This document shows positions 1 through 7,462 of a stretch of DNA of 32,975 nucleotides, piece by piece. The notes under the pieces are model-generated. The model ran no database searches. It was not told where the DNA came from and worked only from the letters and a program-made list of their open reading frames with translations. The stretch's first letter is position 1; each line of letters starts with the position of its first letter. Both the position numbers and the translations under genes were made by a program. Origin of the DNA: Acidobacteriota bacterium (GTDB lineage: Bacteria > Acidobacteriota > Polarisedimenticolia > J045); contig JAGOJY010000048.1 in the NCBI GenBank assembly GCA_017994815.1, positions 1 through 32,975 on the forward strand, read 5' to 3'.

Positions 1-2
1 CC

Positions 3-827
3 GGGCTCTCCGTCGCGCAGCTGGTCAAGACCGCGTGGGCCTCGGCGTCCAGCTTCCGGGGCACCGACATGCGCGGCGGGGCGAACGGGGCGCGCGTGCG
101 TCTCGCCCCGCAGAAGGACTGGGAGGCGAACGAGCCGGCCGAGCTGGCCGAGGCGCTGCGCACGCTGGAGCGGGTGCAGCGGGAGTTCGCCGGCTCCCAG
201 CGCGGCGGGAAGAAGATCTCGCTGGCCGACCTGATCGTCCTCGGCGGCTGCGCCGCGGTCCAGCAGGCGGCGAAGGACGCCGGCTTCGACATCACGGTCC
301 CGTTCGCCCCCGGCCGCACCGACGCGTCGCAGGAAAAGACCGATGTCGAGTCGTTCCAGGTGCTCGAGCCCAAAGGCGACGGCTTCCGCAACTACTACCG
401 GCCCGCTGACCCGCTCACGCCGGAGCAGCGGCTGCTCGACCGGGCCAACCTGCTCACGTTGACGGCGCCGGAGATGACGGTGCTGGTCGGCGGCCTGCGC
501 GTGCTCGGCGCGAACTACAAGGGTTCCCGCCACGGCGTGTTCACCGACCGGCCCGGCAGGTTGACCAACGACTTCTTCGTGAACCTGCTCGCGCCGGGCA
601 TGGAGTGGTCGGAATCCCGCGACGCCGGCGTCTACGAGGGGCGCCAGGCCGGGAGCGGCGCCGCGAAGTGGACGGCGACGGCCGTGGACCTCGTCTTCGG
701 TTCCAACTCGCAGCTGCGGACGATCTGCGAGGTCTACGGCAGCGATGACGCCGGGGAGAAGTTCGTCCGCGACTTCGTCAGGGCCTGGGACAAGGTGATG
801 AACCTCGACCGGTTCGATCTGCGATGA
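3..827 (+). CDS. katG: Catalase-peroxidase KatG, C-terminal part (5' end outside window)
   Basis: KatG is a haem enzyme that removes hydrogen peroxide by catalase and peroxidase reactions. The frame is open from base 3 and ends at TGA 825-827, giving about 274 residues. The reading begins GLSVAQLVKTAWASASSFRG and continues with RGGANGARVRLAPQKDWEAN, both characteristic of the KatG C-terminal domain. LADLIVLGGCAAVQ and GVFTDRPGRLTNDFFVNLL follow further on. In the family this C-terminal half is a duplicated peroxidase fold that lacks haem but supports the active N-terminal domain. The haem ligands and the Met-Tyr-Trp adduct residues would lie upstream of the window and cannot be checked. An internal ATG at 69 is not the true start, because conserved sequence precedes it. 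The identification is very secure. Confidence 0.96.
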   Translation, partial: GLSVAQLVKTAWASASSFRGTDMRGGANGARVRLAPQKDWEANEPAELAEALRTLERVQREFAGSQRGGKKISLADLIVLGGCAAVQQAAKDAGFDITVPFAPGRTDASQEKTDVESFQVLEPKGDGFRNYYRPADPLTPEQRLLDRANLLTLTAPEMTVLVGGLRVLGANYKGSRHGVFTDRPGRLTNDFFVNLLAPGMEWSESRDAGVYEGRQAGSGAAKWTATAVDLVFGSNSQLRTICEVYGSDDAGEKFVRDFVRAWDKVMNLDRFDLR

Positions 828-909
828 TTCCCGCCTCGCCGGCGGCCGGTGCAGAACTCGCGCCGGTCGCCGGCGACGCGGGCGAACTCGGTCGCCCGGG
901 GAGTTGCCG

Positions 910-1365
910 TTGATCGCTGCCGACGAGAGCTTCATGCGGCTCGCGCTCGCTGCCGCGCGCACGGCTGCGGACGCCGGCGAGGTGCCGGTGGGAGCGGTCG
1001 TCGTCATCGACGGCGCGGTCGCGGGGCGCGGAGGAAACGCGCTGGTCGGCTCCGCCGATCCGACGGCCCACGCCGAGATCGTCGCCCTGCGCGAGGCCGC
1101 GTGCGCCGCCGGGGCCGCGCGCCTGCCGGGATCGACGCTCTACGTCACGCTCGAGCCCTGCCTGATGTGCCTCGGCGCGATGGTGCACGCGCGCGTCGCG
1201 CGGCTGGTGTTCGGCGCGAGCGATCCCAAGCTCGGCGCGACCCGGTTGTTCACGTCGCTTCCGGTCGGGTTGCACGGGCTGAACCACCGCATCGAGGTGG
1301 CCGGCGGCGTTCTCGCCGACGAGGCCGCGGGGTTGCTGCGCGATTTTTTCCGGGAGCGTCGCTGA
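910..1365 (+). CDS. tadA: tRNA-specific adenosine deaminase TadA
   Basis: TadA is a zinc-dependent deaminase that converts the wobble adenosine (A34) of tRNA-Arg(ACG) to inosine. The zinc-site motif AHAEI supplies the His ligand and the proton-shuttling Glu, and EPCLMC supplies the two Cys ligands. The length of about 151 residues is normal for the family. Two TTG codons (904 and 910) could start the protein. The Shine-Dalgarno-like GGGGAG at 898-903 abuts the first but stands 6 nt from the second, so 910 is preferred. The gene is followed by tRNA-Ser, the SRP RNA and dnaX, an order seen in many bacteria. The longer frames overlapping it on both strands are GC-driven shadows. Confidence 0.95.
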   Translation: MIAADESFMRLALAAARTAADAGEVPVGAVVVIDGAVAGRGGNALVGSADPTAHAEIVALREAACAAGAARLPGSTLYVTLEPCLMCLGAMVHARVARLVFGASDPKLGATRLFTSLPVGLHGLNHRIEVAGGVLADEAAGLLRDFFRERR

Positions 1366-1524
1366 TCGACGGGCCGCCGCCCGCGCGCCCATGACGGCGA
1401 CACGCCACTCTGGACTCGCAGACGGCCCGACCGTGACCGCGACGAGCAGGGGCGACGAGCCAGCACGTAAGTGGGACGTCCCGGAGTCCGAACCACAACA
1501 GGTGTTCCGCCTGTCGGCCGCGTT

Positions 1525-1530
1525 TACAAT
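1525..1530 (+). promoter_or_regulatory. Candidate -10 box for tRNA-Ser/SRP RNA
   Basis: TACAAT stands 17 nt upstream of the mature tRNA 5' end. It is one of the few AT-rich hexamers in the 180 bp between tadA and the tRNA. No good -35 hexamer is visible at 16-18 nt spacing, so the assignment rests on the -10 match and on position. The rest of 1366-1546 shows nothing recognisable. Confidence 0.35.
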
Positions 1531-1546
1531 AGGCGGCCGGCCACGG

Positions 1547-1636
1547 GGAGAGATGACCGAGTGGCTGAAGGTGCACGCTTGGAAAGCGTGTGTACGGGAA
1601 ACCGTACCGTGGGTTCGAATCCCACTCTCTCCGCCA
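1547..1636 (+). tRNA. serV: tRNA-Ser (anticodon GGA)
   Basis: This is a complete class II tRNA of 90 nt. The 7-bp acceptor stem pairs GGAGAGA (1547-1553) with TCTCTCC (1626-1632). Discriminator G1633 and an encoded CCA (1634-1636) follow. The anticodon stem CACGC/GCGTG (1574-1578, 1586-1590) encloses loop TTGGAAA with anticodon GGA at 1581-1583, which reads UCC and UCU serine codons. A long variable arm (TACGG-GAAA-CCGTA) and a T-arm with the TTCGAAT loop are both present, as expected for tRNA-Ser. The symbol is indicative only. Secondary structure was read by eye. Confidence 0.97.
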
Positions 1637-1686
1637 AGGGCCGGAGCGGGCCGCCGCGGGCGACCCGACACGGACACAGAACTTGT

Positions 1687-1787
1687 GGGGCTCGCACCTG
1701 TGCGACCCGGTCCCGTGAACCCCGTCAGGCCCGGAAGGGAGCAGCGGTAAGCGGGCCGCCGGGTGTGCCGCAGGCTCGACGAGCCCC
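1687..1787 (+). ncRNA. ffs: Signal recognition particle RNA, small bacterial type (4.5S)
   Basis: The SRP RNA binds Ffh and targets nascent membrane proteins to the SecYEG translocon through FtsY. The conserved domain IV apical region reads GTCAGGCCCGGAAGGGAGCA (from 1724), with GTCAGG, the GGAA tetraloop and AGCAGC. The RNA folds as one long rod. The 5' end GGGGCTCG (1687-1694) pairs with CGAGCCCC (1780-1787), giving about 101 nt. No Alu domain is present, so this is the short form typical of Gram-negative bacteria. It lies 50 nt after tRNA-Ser and before a strong hairpin, so the two RNAs may be co-transcribed and processed. Confidence 0.95.
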
Positions 1788-1795
1788 TCCCATGC

Positions 1796-1825
1796 GGGCG
1801 CCCGGGTCGCTCCCGGGCGCCCTTT
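1796..1825 (+). terminator. Rho-independent-like terminator after SRP RNA
   Basis: A perfect 11-bp hairpin (GGGCGCCCGGG 1796-1806, loop TCGCT, CCCGGGCGCCC 1812-1822) is followed by TTT. It begins 8 nt after the SRP RNA 3' end and precedes dnaX, so it should separate stable RNA from mRNA. The T-run is short, as is usual at such GC content. Confidence 0.8.
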
Positions 1826-1856
1826 CCTCCCCGGCCCGCCGGGGTCGAGAGGCCCG

Positions 1857-3503
1857 ATGACGCGGCGTCCGCTCGCGCGCACGTACCGCCCGCAGCGCTT
1901 CGCGGAGGTGCTCGGCCAGGAGGCCACCGTGCGCGCGCTCGGCCGCGCGGTCGCCAGCGGCGAGCTGGCCTCGGCCTACATCTTCTCCGGCACCCGCGGG
2001 ATCGGGAAGACGACGATCGCGCGCATCTTCGCCAAGGCGCTCAACTGCGAAAAGGGCCCCGCGGCCGACTGCTGCGACGAGTGCACGCCGTGCCGCGAGA
2101 TCGCGCAGGGCCGCGCGCTCGACGTGCTCGAGATGGACGCGGCCACGCACACCGGCATCGACGACGTGCGCGAGCTGCGCGAGGCGGCGCAGTACCCGCC
2201 CTCGCGCGACCGCTACCGCGTGTTCATCCTCGACGAGGCGCACCAGCTCTCGCAGTCGGCGTGGAACGGGCTGCTGAAGATCCTCGAGGAGCCGCCGCCG
2301 TGGTGCGTGTTCGTGCTCTGCACGACCGAGCCGCACAAGATCCCGGCGACGATCGAGTCGCGCGCGCTGCACTTCCCGTTCCGCTGCCCGCCCCCCGCGG
2401 TGCTCGCGCGGCACCTCGGCGAGGTCGCGCAGCGGGAAGGCCTCAAGGTCGAGCCCGAGGCGATCGAGCTGCTCGTGCGCGCGGCCGACGGCTCGGTGCG
2501 CGACGGCCTGTCGGCGCTCGACCAGGTGCGCGCCCTCGCCGGCGACGAGATCGCGGCCGAGTCAGTGCGGCAGGCGCTCGGCATCGTCCCGGGCGAGGCG
2601 GTGGCCGAGTACGTCGCCTCCGTGCTGCGGGGCGACGCGGCCGCGGCGCTGGCCGTCGTGGCGGCGCTCGACGGCGAGGGGCAGGACCTGCGGGCGTTCG
2701 CCGGCGAGGCGCTCGAGCGCGTGCGCCGGCTCGCGCTGGCCAAGGCCGGCGCGGGCGACGAGTTGCCGCGCGCGGACGAGCTGCGCGCCGCGGCCGGCGA
2801 CGCCGGGCTCGAGCAGCTCGTCTGGCTCGGCCGCGTGCTCGACGACACCGAGGTGCGGCTGCGCCAGTCGGGCGCCGTGCGCGCGCTGCTCGACCTCGCG
2901 ACGGTGCGGATGGCGCAGATGGCGCACCTGCCGGAGCTCGCGGCGCTCGTGGACAGCCTCGGCGGCGGCGAAGGTCCCGACACCGCGGCGGGTGGTGCGC
3001 GCGGGGCGATCGCCCCGTCCCGGGCCACCGCGCCGCCGCGACCGGCGCGCACCTCGGCCCCTGCGCAACCGCCGCCGGGCGAAACCGAACCAGCCGAGCC
3101 GGAGGCGCCGCCCGCGCCGCGCCGGCGCGACGACGTGCTCGGGCTGATCGCGGAGGTCGTGCAGGAAACCCGGCCCTCCTTGGCGGCCTACCTGGCCGTG
3201 GCCGAGCAGGTCCAGGTCGCGCCCGACGGATCGTTGACGATCAGCCTTCCCGCCGCGAAGGCGCGCTGGAAGGACCCCCTGACCCAGCCCGCGGCCAAGG
3301 ACGCCCTGCGCGAGGCGGCGCGGCGGGTGCTCGGGACCGAGCCGCCGGCCGTGCACGTGACCGTGGGCGAGTCGGAGGCGCCCGCGCCGCCGCGTCCCAC
3401 GCGCGACCAGGCGCTCGCGCGCGCGCGGCAGGACCCGCTCGTGCGCGAGATCTTCGACCGCTTCGGCGCGGTCGTGGTGGACGGCCAGGCCCTCGAACCG
3501 TAG
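1857..3503 (+). CDS. dnaX: DNA polymerase III subunit gamma/tau
   Basis: DnaX is the AAA+ motor of the clamp loader, which opens and loads the beta sliding clamp and organises the replisome. The 548-residue product begins with the typical LARTYRPQRFAEVLGQE. Walker A GTRGIGKT lies at residues 45-52, and the zinc-binding cysteines C64, C73, C76 and C79 match the canonical spacing. Walker B ILDEAH lies at about 124-129. Sensor 1 (CTTEPHK) and the arginine-finger segment ATIESRALHF follow. A Pro/Ala-rich linker at about 375-425 leads to a tau-like C-terminal region. No A-rich slippery sequence for programmed frameshifting is evident, so probably only the long form is made. ebfC follows after 15 nt. 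Confidence 0.96.
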   Translation: MTRRPLARTYRPQRFAEVLGQEATVRALGRAVASGELASAYIFSGTRGIGKTTIARIFAKALNCEKGPAADCCDECTPCREIAQGRALDVLEMDAATHTGIDDVRELREAAQYPPSRDRYRVFILDEAHQLSQSAWNGLLKILEEPPPWCVFVLCTTEPHKIPATIESRALHFPFRCPPPAVLARHLGEVAQREGLKVEPEAIELLVRAADGSVRDGLSALDQVRALAGDEIAAESVRQALGIVPGEAVAEYVASVLRGDAAAALAVVAALDGEGQDLRAFAGEALERVRRLALAKAGAGDELPRADELRAAAGDAGLEQLVWLGRVLDDTEVRLRQSGAVRALLDLATVRMAQMAHLPELAALVDSLGGGEGPDTAAGGARGAIAPSRATAPPRPARTSAPAQPPPGETEPAEPEAPPAPRRRDDVLGLIAEVVQETRPSLAAYLAVAEQVQVAPDGSLTISLPAAKARWKDPLTQPAAKDALREAARRVLGTEPPAVHVTVGESEAPAPPRPTRDQALARARQDPLVREIFDRFGAVVVDGQALEP

Positions 3504-3518
3504 CCGCTGGAGGCAGCG

Positions 3519-3833
3519 ATGAAACCGGGAAACATCAACCAGATGCTCAAGAAGGCGCAGAAGGCGCAGGAGCAAATCCAGGCCGAGATCGCCGCGATGC
3601 GTGTCGATGCGACCGCCGGCGGTGGCGCCGTGCGCGCCGTCGTCGACGGCCAGAAGAACCTCCTGGAGCTGACGATCGCGGCCGAGGCGCTGGAAGAACC
3701 CGACCCGGCGATGATCTCGGACCTCGTCCTCGCGGCGGTGTCCGAGGCCCAGCGCAAGGCCGAGGACGAGGCCGGCCGCAAGCTCGGCGCCTTGGCCGGG
3801 ATGTTCGGGCTGCCCCCCGGCCTCGGCTTCTGA
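3519..3833 (+). CDS. ebfC: Nucleoid-associated protein YbaB/EbfC
   Basis: This is a small DNA-binding dimer of the YbaB/EbfC family, which bends DNA and is almost always encoded between dnaX and recR. The 104 residues start MKPGNINQMLKKAQKAQEQI, and the family hallmarks NxxxMLKKAQKxQ and the C-terminal GLPPGLGF are clear. The N-terminal helix would form the coiled coil that grips DNA. ATG 3519 follows a GGAGG-like site (CTGGAGGCAGCG). The gene sits in the dnaX-ebfC-recR operon with gaps of 15 and 16 nt, suggesting a link to recombination or replication that is not defined mechanistically in the family. Confidence 0.94.
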   Translation: MKPGNINQMLKKAQKAQEQIQAEIAAMRVDATAGGGAVRAVVDGQKNLLELTIAAEALEEPDPAMISDLVLAAVSEAQRKAEDEAGRKLGALAGMFGLPPGLGF

Positions 3834-3849
3834 TCCGCGCGGGGCGGGC

Positions 3850-4455
3850 GTGCCGGACACTTCCTCGCCGCTGGACGCGCTGATCCAACGGCTCGTGCGC
3901 CTGCCGGGGATCGGCCGCCGCTCGGCGGCGCGCATCGCGTTCCACCTCGCCCGCTCGCCGGCCGAGGACGTGATGGCGCTCGCCGACGCCATCGCCACGT
4001 TGCCGCAGACGCTGCGCGCCTGCGAAGTCTGCGGCAACCTCGCCGGGGAGCCGGTGTGCGGGATCTGCGCCGACCCGCGCCGCGATCGGGCGACGATCTG
4101 CGTCGTCGAGCAGCCCGACAACCTGGCCGCGATCGAGCGCAGCGGGGCGTTCCGCGGGTTGTACCACGTGCTGGGCGGCGCGATCTCGCCCCTGCGTTCG
4201 ATCGGCCCGGAGAACCTCCGGATCGAGGGCCTGGTCGAGCGCCTCGCCGGCGGCGAGGTCCGCGAGGTGATCCTCGCGACCAACCCCACGGTCGAGGGCG
4301 AGGCGACCGCGCTGTACCTCGCGCGGCGCATCGCCGCCGCCGCCGGCGCGATCCGGGTGACCCGCCCCGCGACCGGGCTCCCCGTCGGAGGCGAGTTGGA
4401 CTACGTGGACCAGGTGACGCTCGCGCGGGCGCTCGAAGGCCGGCGGGACCTGTGA
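3850..4455 (+). CDS. recR: Recombination mediator protein RecR
   Basis: RecR works with RecO (and RecF) to load RecA at single-stranded gaps. The product has 201 residues, the normal size. The N-terminal helix-hairpin-helix contains LPGIGRRSAARIAFHL. A four-cysteine zinc finger, CEVCGN...CGICAD, lies at about residues 58-73. The Toprim domain follows with ICVVEQ (acidic residue) and the conserved NPTVEGEATALYLA segment. C-terminal RPATGLPVGGELDYVDQVTLARAL is the usual RecR ending with its Walker-B-like region. The start is GTG 3850, 16 nt after ebfC. A 118-nt gap to mglB follows, so the operon may end here. Confidence 0.96.
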   Translation: MPDTSSPLDALIQRLVRLPGIGRRSAARIAFHLARSPAEDVMALADAIATLPQTLRACEVCGNLAGEPVCGICADPRRDRATICVVEQPDNLAAIERSGAFRGLYHVLGGAISPLRSIGPENLRIEGLVERLAGGEVREVILATNPTVEGEATALYLARRIAAAAGAIRVTRPATGLPVGGELDYVDQVTLARALEGRRDL

Positions 4456-4573
4456 CCCGGCCCCGGATGGCGAGCCTTCCGCCCGGCTTTCGACGGACCG
4501 GGCTATCCTCTCACCCGAGTACCAAAAACCGCGGCCGGGCCCTAGATTCCGGACCGCGAGGGCTACGCGCCGG

Positions 4574-5077
4574 ATGACCGGGGTCGATATCATCCTGCAC
4601 GAGGAAGAACAGCGGCGGATCGCGCGCTTGGCGGAGCGTCTGGTCCACGACGCGAACGCGCGCTTCGTCGCGCTGATCGACCGCAACGGCCAGCCGCTCG
4701 CCTGGGCCGGCGAGCTGGGCGACGTGGACCGCACGTCCTTGGCCTCGCTCGCGGCCGGCAACGTCGCGGCGACCGAGGGGCTGGCGCGGATGATCGGCGA
4801 GCGCTGCTTCTCGTCGATGTACCACGAGGGCGACCGCGGTCACCTCTACCTGTCCTCGTTGTCCGAGCTGGGCATCGTCGTCGTGGCGTTCGACGAGCGC
4901 TCGTCGCTCGGGCTGGTGCGCCTGCGGGTGCGGCAGATCACGCCCGCGATGCAGGAAGTGCTGGACGAGATCGTCAACCGGTCGCGCGCCGCCAGCGCGG
5001 GGCTCAGCGGGTACGAATCACCGCTCGCGGAAATCACCGACGACGACATCGAAAGCCTGTTCCGGGACGGGTTCTGA
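4574..5077 (+). CDS. mglB: MglB-like Roadblock/LC7 GTPase-activating protein
   Basis: The 167-residue protein has the Roadblock/LC7 fold. A helix (EEQRRIARLAERLVHDANAR) leads into the sheet segments FVALIDRNGQPLAWAG, LYLSSL and IVVVAF. In Myxococcus and Thermus, MglB is the GTPase-activating partner of the small GTPase MglA and sets the cell pole for motility. The gene ends 3 nt before mglA, which strongly supports that pairing. A C-terminal acidic tail (about residues 140-167) extends beyond the core domain. The start ATG 4574 has a weak GAGGG 11 nt upstream, and AT-rich hexamers TATCCT (4504) and TAGATT (4543) are possible -10 boxes. The symbol is assigned by context and fold. Confidence 0.85.
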   Translation: MTGVDIILHEEEQRRIARLAERLVHDANARFVALIDRNGQPLAWAGELGDVDRTSLASLAAGNVAATEGLARMIGERCFSSMYHEGDRGHLYLSSLSELGIVVVAFDERSSLGLVRLRVRQITPAMQEVLDEIVNRSRAASAGLSGYESPLAEITDDDIESLFRDGF

Positions 5078-5080
5078 GCC

Positions 5081-5674
5081 ATGCCGTTCATCAACTACGC
5101 CAGCCGCGAGATCACCTGCAAGCTCGTCTACTACGGGCCGGGGCTCGGCGGGAAGACCACGAACCTGAAGTGGATCTACGAAAAGACGAACCCGCAGGCG
5201 CGCGGCAAGATGGTCTCGCTGGCGACCGAGACCGAGAGGACGCTGTTCTTCGACCTGCTGCCGCTGAGCCTCGGCGCGATCCGCGGCTTCAACGTGCGGT
5301 TCCAGCTCTACACCGTGCCGGGCCAGATCTTCTACGACGCCTCGCGCAAGCTGATCGTCAAGGGCGCGGACGGGGTGGCGATGGTCTTCGACTCGCAGGA
5401 GGCGCGCTACGACGCCAACATCGAGTCGCTGCGCAACCTCCAGCAGCACCTGCGCGAGAACGGGCTCGACTTCCAGGCGATCCCGTACGTGGCGCAGCTC
5501 AACAAGCGCGACCTGCCGAGCGCGCTGCCGCGCGAAGAGCTGGAGAAGGTCCTGCGGGTGCGCGAGGAGCCGGTTTTCGAGGCCGTGGCCACCGAGGGGA
5601 TCGGCGTTTTCGAGACCCTGAAGGCGCTGGTCAAGCAGACCCTGACCCGCCTGCGCTCGGGCGTCCCGGCCTGA
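5081..5674 (+). CDS. mglA: MglA-like Ras-family small GTPase
   Basis: This is a bacterial Ras-like GTPase of the MglA family, the switch that directs polarity and gliding or twitching machinery. The start MPFINYASREITCKLVYYGP is diagnostic. The P-loop GPGLGGKT lies at about residues 19-26, and switch II reads TVPGQ at 78-82. The canonical Ras DxxG Asp is replaced by Thr, which is normal for MglA. The guanine-specificity motif NKRD lies at 141-144. The length of 197 is typical. It is coupled to mglB (3-nt gap), so GTPase and activator would be made together. No motility genes are nearby, so the physical target (pili, gliding or other polar complexes) is unknown here. Confidence 0.93.
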   Translation: MPFINYASREITCKLVYYGPGLGGKTTNLKWIYEKTNPQARGKMVSLATETERTLFFDLLPLSLGAIRGFNVRFQLYTVPGQIFYDASRKLIVKGADGVAMVFDSQEARYDANIESLRNLQQHLRENGLDFQAIPYVAQLNKRDLPSALPREELEKVLRVREEPVFEAVATEGIGVFETLKALVKQTLTRLRSGVPA

Positions 5675-5682
5675 CCCGCGGG

Positions 5683-5702
5683 CGGCGGGGAATCCCCCGC
5701 CG
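5683..5702 (+). terminator. GC-rich hairpin after mglA
   Basis: CGGCGGGG (5683-5690) pairs with CCCCGCCG (5695-5702) across a 4-nt loop. It starts 8 nt after the mglA stop and directly abuts the -35 box of the rplU promoter. No T-run follows, so termination is uncertain. It may instead insulate the next promoter. Confidence 0.45.
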
Positions 5703-5731
5703 TTGACGGGTCCTGCGAACCCCCCTAGAAT
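5703..5731 (+). promoter_or_regulatory. Sigma70-type promoter of the rplU-rpmA-obgE operon
   Basis: TTGACG (5703-5708) and TAGAAT (5726-5731) are separated by exactly 17 nt, a close match to the housekeeping consensus. Transcription would begin near 5738, giving a leader of about 57 nt before rplU. It is the best promoter in the window. Confidence 0.8.
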
Positions 5732-5794
5732 CCCCCCTTTGTCTTGGCCGGGCCGCCTTTGGCGACCCCTGCGATACCAGTTTGGGAGGCGTTT

Positions 5795-6106
5795 ATGGCT
5801 TTTGCTGTGATCACGGCCGGTGGGCGGCAGGTCCGCGTGGAACCGGGCGAACTGGTCCGGGTGGACCGACTGGCCGGCGAGCCGGGGGACGAGGTGCGGT
5901 TCGACCGCGTGATGCTGGTCGGCGACGACGGCGGCGTGCGCGTCGGGACCCCGTTCCTCGACGGGGCCGTGGTCCGCGGCCGGGTCGTCGAGCAGCGCCG
6001 CGACCGCAAGGTGATCGTGTTCCGCAAGATCAAGACCAAGCAGTTCCGGAAGACGCGCGGCCACCGCGAATACTACAGCCTGGTCCGCATCGAGGAAATT
6101 TCGTGA
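5795..6106 (+). CDS. rplU: 50S ribosomal protein L21
   Basis: Ribosomal protein L21 binds 23S rRNA in the large subunit. The 103-residue product begins MAFAVITAGGRQVRVEPGE, matching the family's YAVIxTGGKQYxVxxGD. It ends with FRKIKTKQFRKTRGHRE, corresponding to the conserved KxKRRKxYRrxxGHRQ signature. The start is fixed at ATG 5795 by GGGAGG at 5784-5789 (5-nt spacing) and by homology. An open frame continues 17 codons upstream but is not conserved. It is the first gene of the operon behind the 5703 promoter. Confidence 0.97.
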   Translation: MAFAVITAGGRQVRVEPGELVRVDRLAGEPGDEVRFDRVMLVGDDGGVRVGTPFLDGAVVRGRVVEQRRDRKVIVFRKIKTKQFRKTRGHREYYSLVRIEEIS

Positions 6107-6158
6107 CGTGTGGGCGGGGCTGCGGCCCCGCCCGCGTGCAGCAGACGGAGAGACTTCC

Positions 6159-6416
6159 ATGGCTCACAAGAAAGCCGGCGGTTCCTCGCGCAACGGTCGC
6201 GACAGCCAGTCGCAGCGCCTCGGCGTGAAGCGCTTCGCGGGCGAGATCGTTCGCGCCGGCAACATCCTCGTCCGGCAGCGCGGCACCCCGCTCAAGCCCG
6301 GTCCCAACGTCGGCCGCGGCAGCGACGACACGCTGTTCGCGATGATCGACGGCAAGGTCGAGTTCAAGGACCGCGGCCGGCTCGGCCGGTACGTTTCGGT
6401 CGTCGCCCAGGGGTGA
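6159..6416 (+). CDS. rpmA: 50S ribosomal protein L27
   Basis: L27 lies near the peptidyl-transferase centre and contacts tRNA with its N-terminus. The 85-residue product begins MAHKKAGGSSRNGRDSQSQR, the family signature, and has GNILVRQRGTPLKPGPNVG in mid-protein. The start ATG 6159 follows GGAGAG (6147-6152) at 6 nt. There is no N-terminal extension ending in a Phe-Phe type cleavage site as found in Firmicutes, so the mature end is MAHKK directly, the Gram-negative form. It sits 52 nt after rplU, and obgE follows. Confidence 0.97.
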   Translation: MAHKKAGGSSRNGRDSQSQRLGVKRFAGEIVRAGNILVRQRGTPLKPGPNVGRGSDDTLFAMIDGKVEFKDRGRLGRYVSVVAQG

Positions 6417-6460
6417 CCGTCCAGCGCATGTCCGCGGCCGGCGTGCCCTGACGAACGCCG

Positions 6461-7462
6461 GTGTTCCTCGATGAAGTCACGATCAGCGTGGCCGCCGGAA
6501 ACGGCGGCCGCGGCTGCGTCGCGTTCCGCCGCGAGAAGTTCGTCCCGAAGGGCGGCCCCTCGGGCGGCGACGGCGGGAGCGGCGGCTCGGTCTGGCTCGC
6601 CGCCGACGCGCAGGAGAACACGCTGCTGCGCTACCGTTACCAGAAGGAGTTCCACGCCGAGCGCGGGCGGCACGGCGAGGGCAGCCAGCGCACCGGCCGC
6701 TCCGGCGACGACCTCGTGCTGCCGGTGCCGCCCGGCACGCAGGTGTTCGACGCCGACGGCGCGGAGATCCTGGCCGACCTCGTCGAACCGGGCCAGCGCT
6801 GGCTCGCGGCGGCCGGCGGGCGCGGCGGCAAGGGCAACGCCTTCTTTGCCACCGCGACGCGGCAGACGCCGCGCTTCGCGCAGCCGGGCGAGCCGGGGCA
6901 GGAGCGCCGGCTGAAGCTGGTGCTCAAGCTCCTCGCCGACGTCGGGCTCGTCGGCTTCCCCAACGCCGGCAAGAGCACCCTCATCTCGCGCATCTCGGCC
7001 GCCAAGCCGGAGGTCGCCGACTACCCGTTCACGACGCTCGTGCCGCACCTGGGCGTGGTGGACGCGGGCGAGCACCGCTCGTTCGTGGTCGCCGACATCC
7101 CGGGCCTGATCGAGGGCGCGCACCGCGGGCGCGGCCTCGGGGACCGCTTCCTGCGCCACGTCGAGCGCTGCCGCGCGCTGGCGCTGTTGGCCGACGTCTC
7201 GTCGGCCAACGAGCGCGACCCGGTCTCGGACCTCGACGTACTCGAGTGCGAGCTGGCGGCGTACAGCCCGGAACTCGCCGCGCGGCGGCGCATCATCGTC
7301 GCGACGAAGATCGACGCGCTCGACGACCCGGCGCGGCTGGAGGCGCTGCGCGCGGCCGCGGCGCGGCGCGACGTGCCATTCGTGGCGATCTCGGCGGTCG
7401 CCGGGCGCGGGCTGCCGGAGCTGGTGCGGCTGATGGACGCGACGATCCGGGAGGCGGCATGA
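6461..7462 (+). CDS. obgE: GTPase Obg/CgtA
   Basis: Obg is an essential GTPase acting in late 50S assembly and stress control. The 333-residue product has the glycine-rich Obg fold first (GNGGRGCVAFRREKFVPKGG, GGDGGSGGSV and GGRGGKGNAFFATATRQTPR), covering about residues 1-158. The G domain follows with G1 GFPNAGKST (about 167-175), G3 DIPGLIEGA and G4 TKID. It lacks the long C-terminal OCT domain found in some lineages. The start is GTG 6461 (MFLDEVTISV). The stop overlaps the nadD start in ATGA, so translation is probably coupled. Confidence 0.97.
   Translation: MFLDEVTISVAAGNGGRGCVAFRREKFVPKGGPSGGDGGSGGSVWLAADAQENTLLRYRYQKEFHAERGRHGEGSQRTGRSGDDLVLPVPPGTQVFDADGAEILADLVEPGQRWLAAAGGRGGKGNAFFATATRQTPRFAQPGEPGQERRLKLVLKLLADVGLVGFPNAGKSTLISRISAAKPEVADYPFTTLVPHLGVVDAGEHRSFVVADIPGLIEGAHRGRGLGDRFLRHVERCRALALLADVSSANERDPVSDLDVLECELAAYSPELAARRRIIVATKIDALDDPARLEALRAAAARRDVPFVAISAVAGRGLPELVRLMDATIREAA

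Noticed and set aside
69..827. ATG 69 as the start of a short KatG-like protein
   Set aside because: Conserved KatG residues continue upstream to base 3 in the same frame, so the gene is cut by the window edge rather than starting at 69.
1857..3503. Programmed frameshift in dnaX giving a short gamma form
   Set aside because: No A-rich slippery heptamer followed by a stem-loop was seen in the linker region.
1763..3883. Long open frame of 706 codons overlapping dnaX and neighbours on the plus strand
   Set aside because: It is almost all Arg/Ala/Gly/Pro, runs through three genes in the wrong frame, and is explained by high GC content at third positions.
5739..5794. Riboswitch or ribosomal-protein leader structure before rplU
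   Set aside because: The leader is only about 57 nt and shows no conserved motif I can name. A weak local stem is expected by chance at this GC content.
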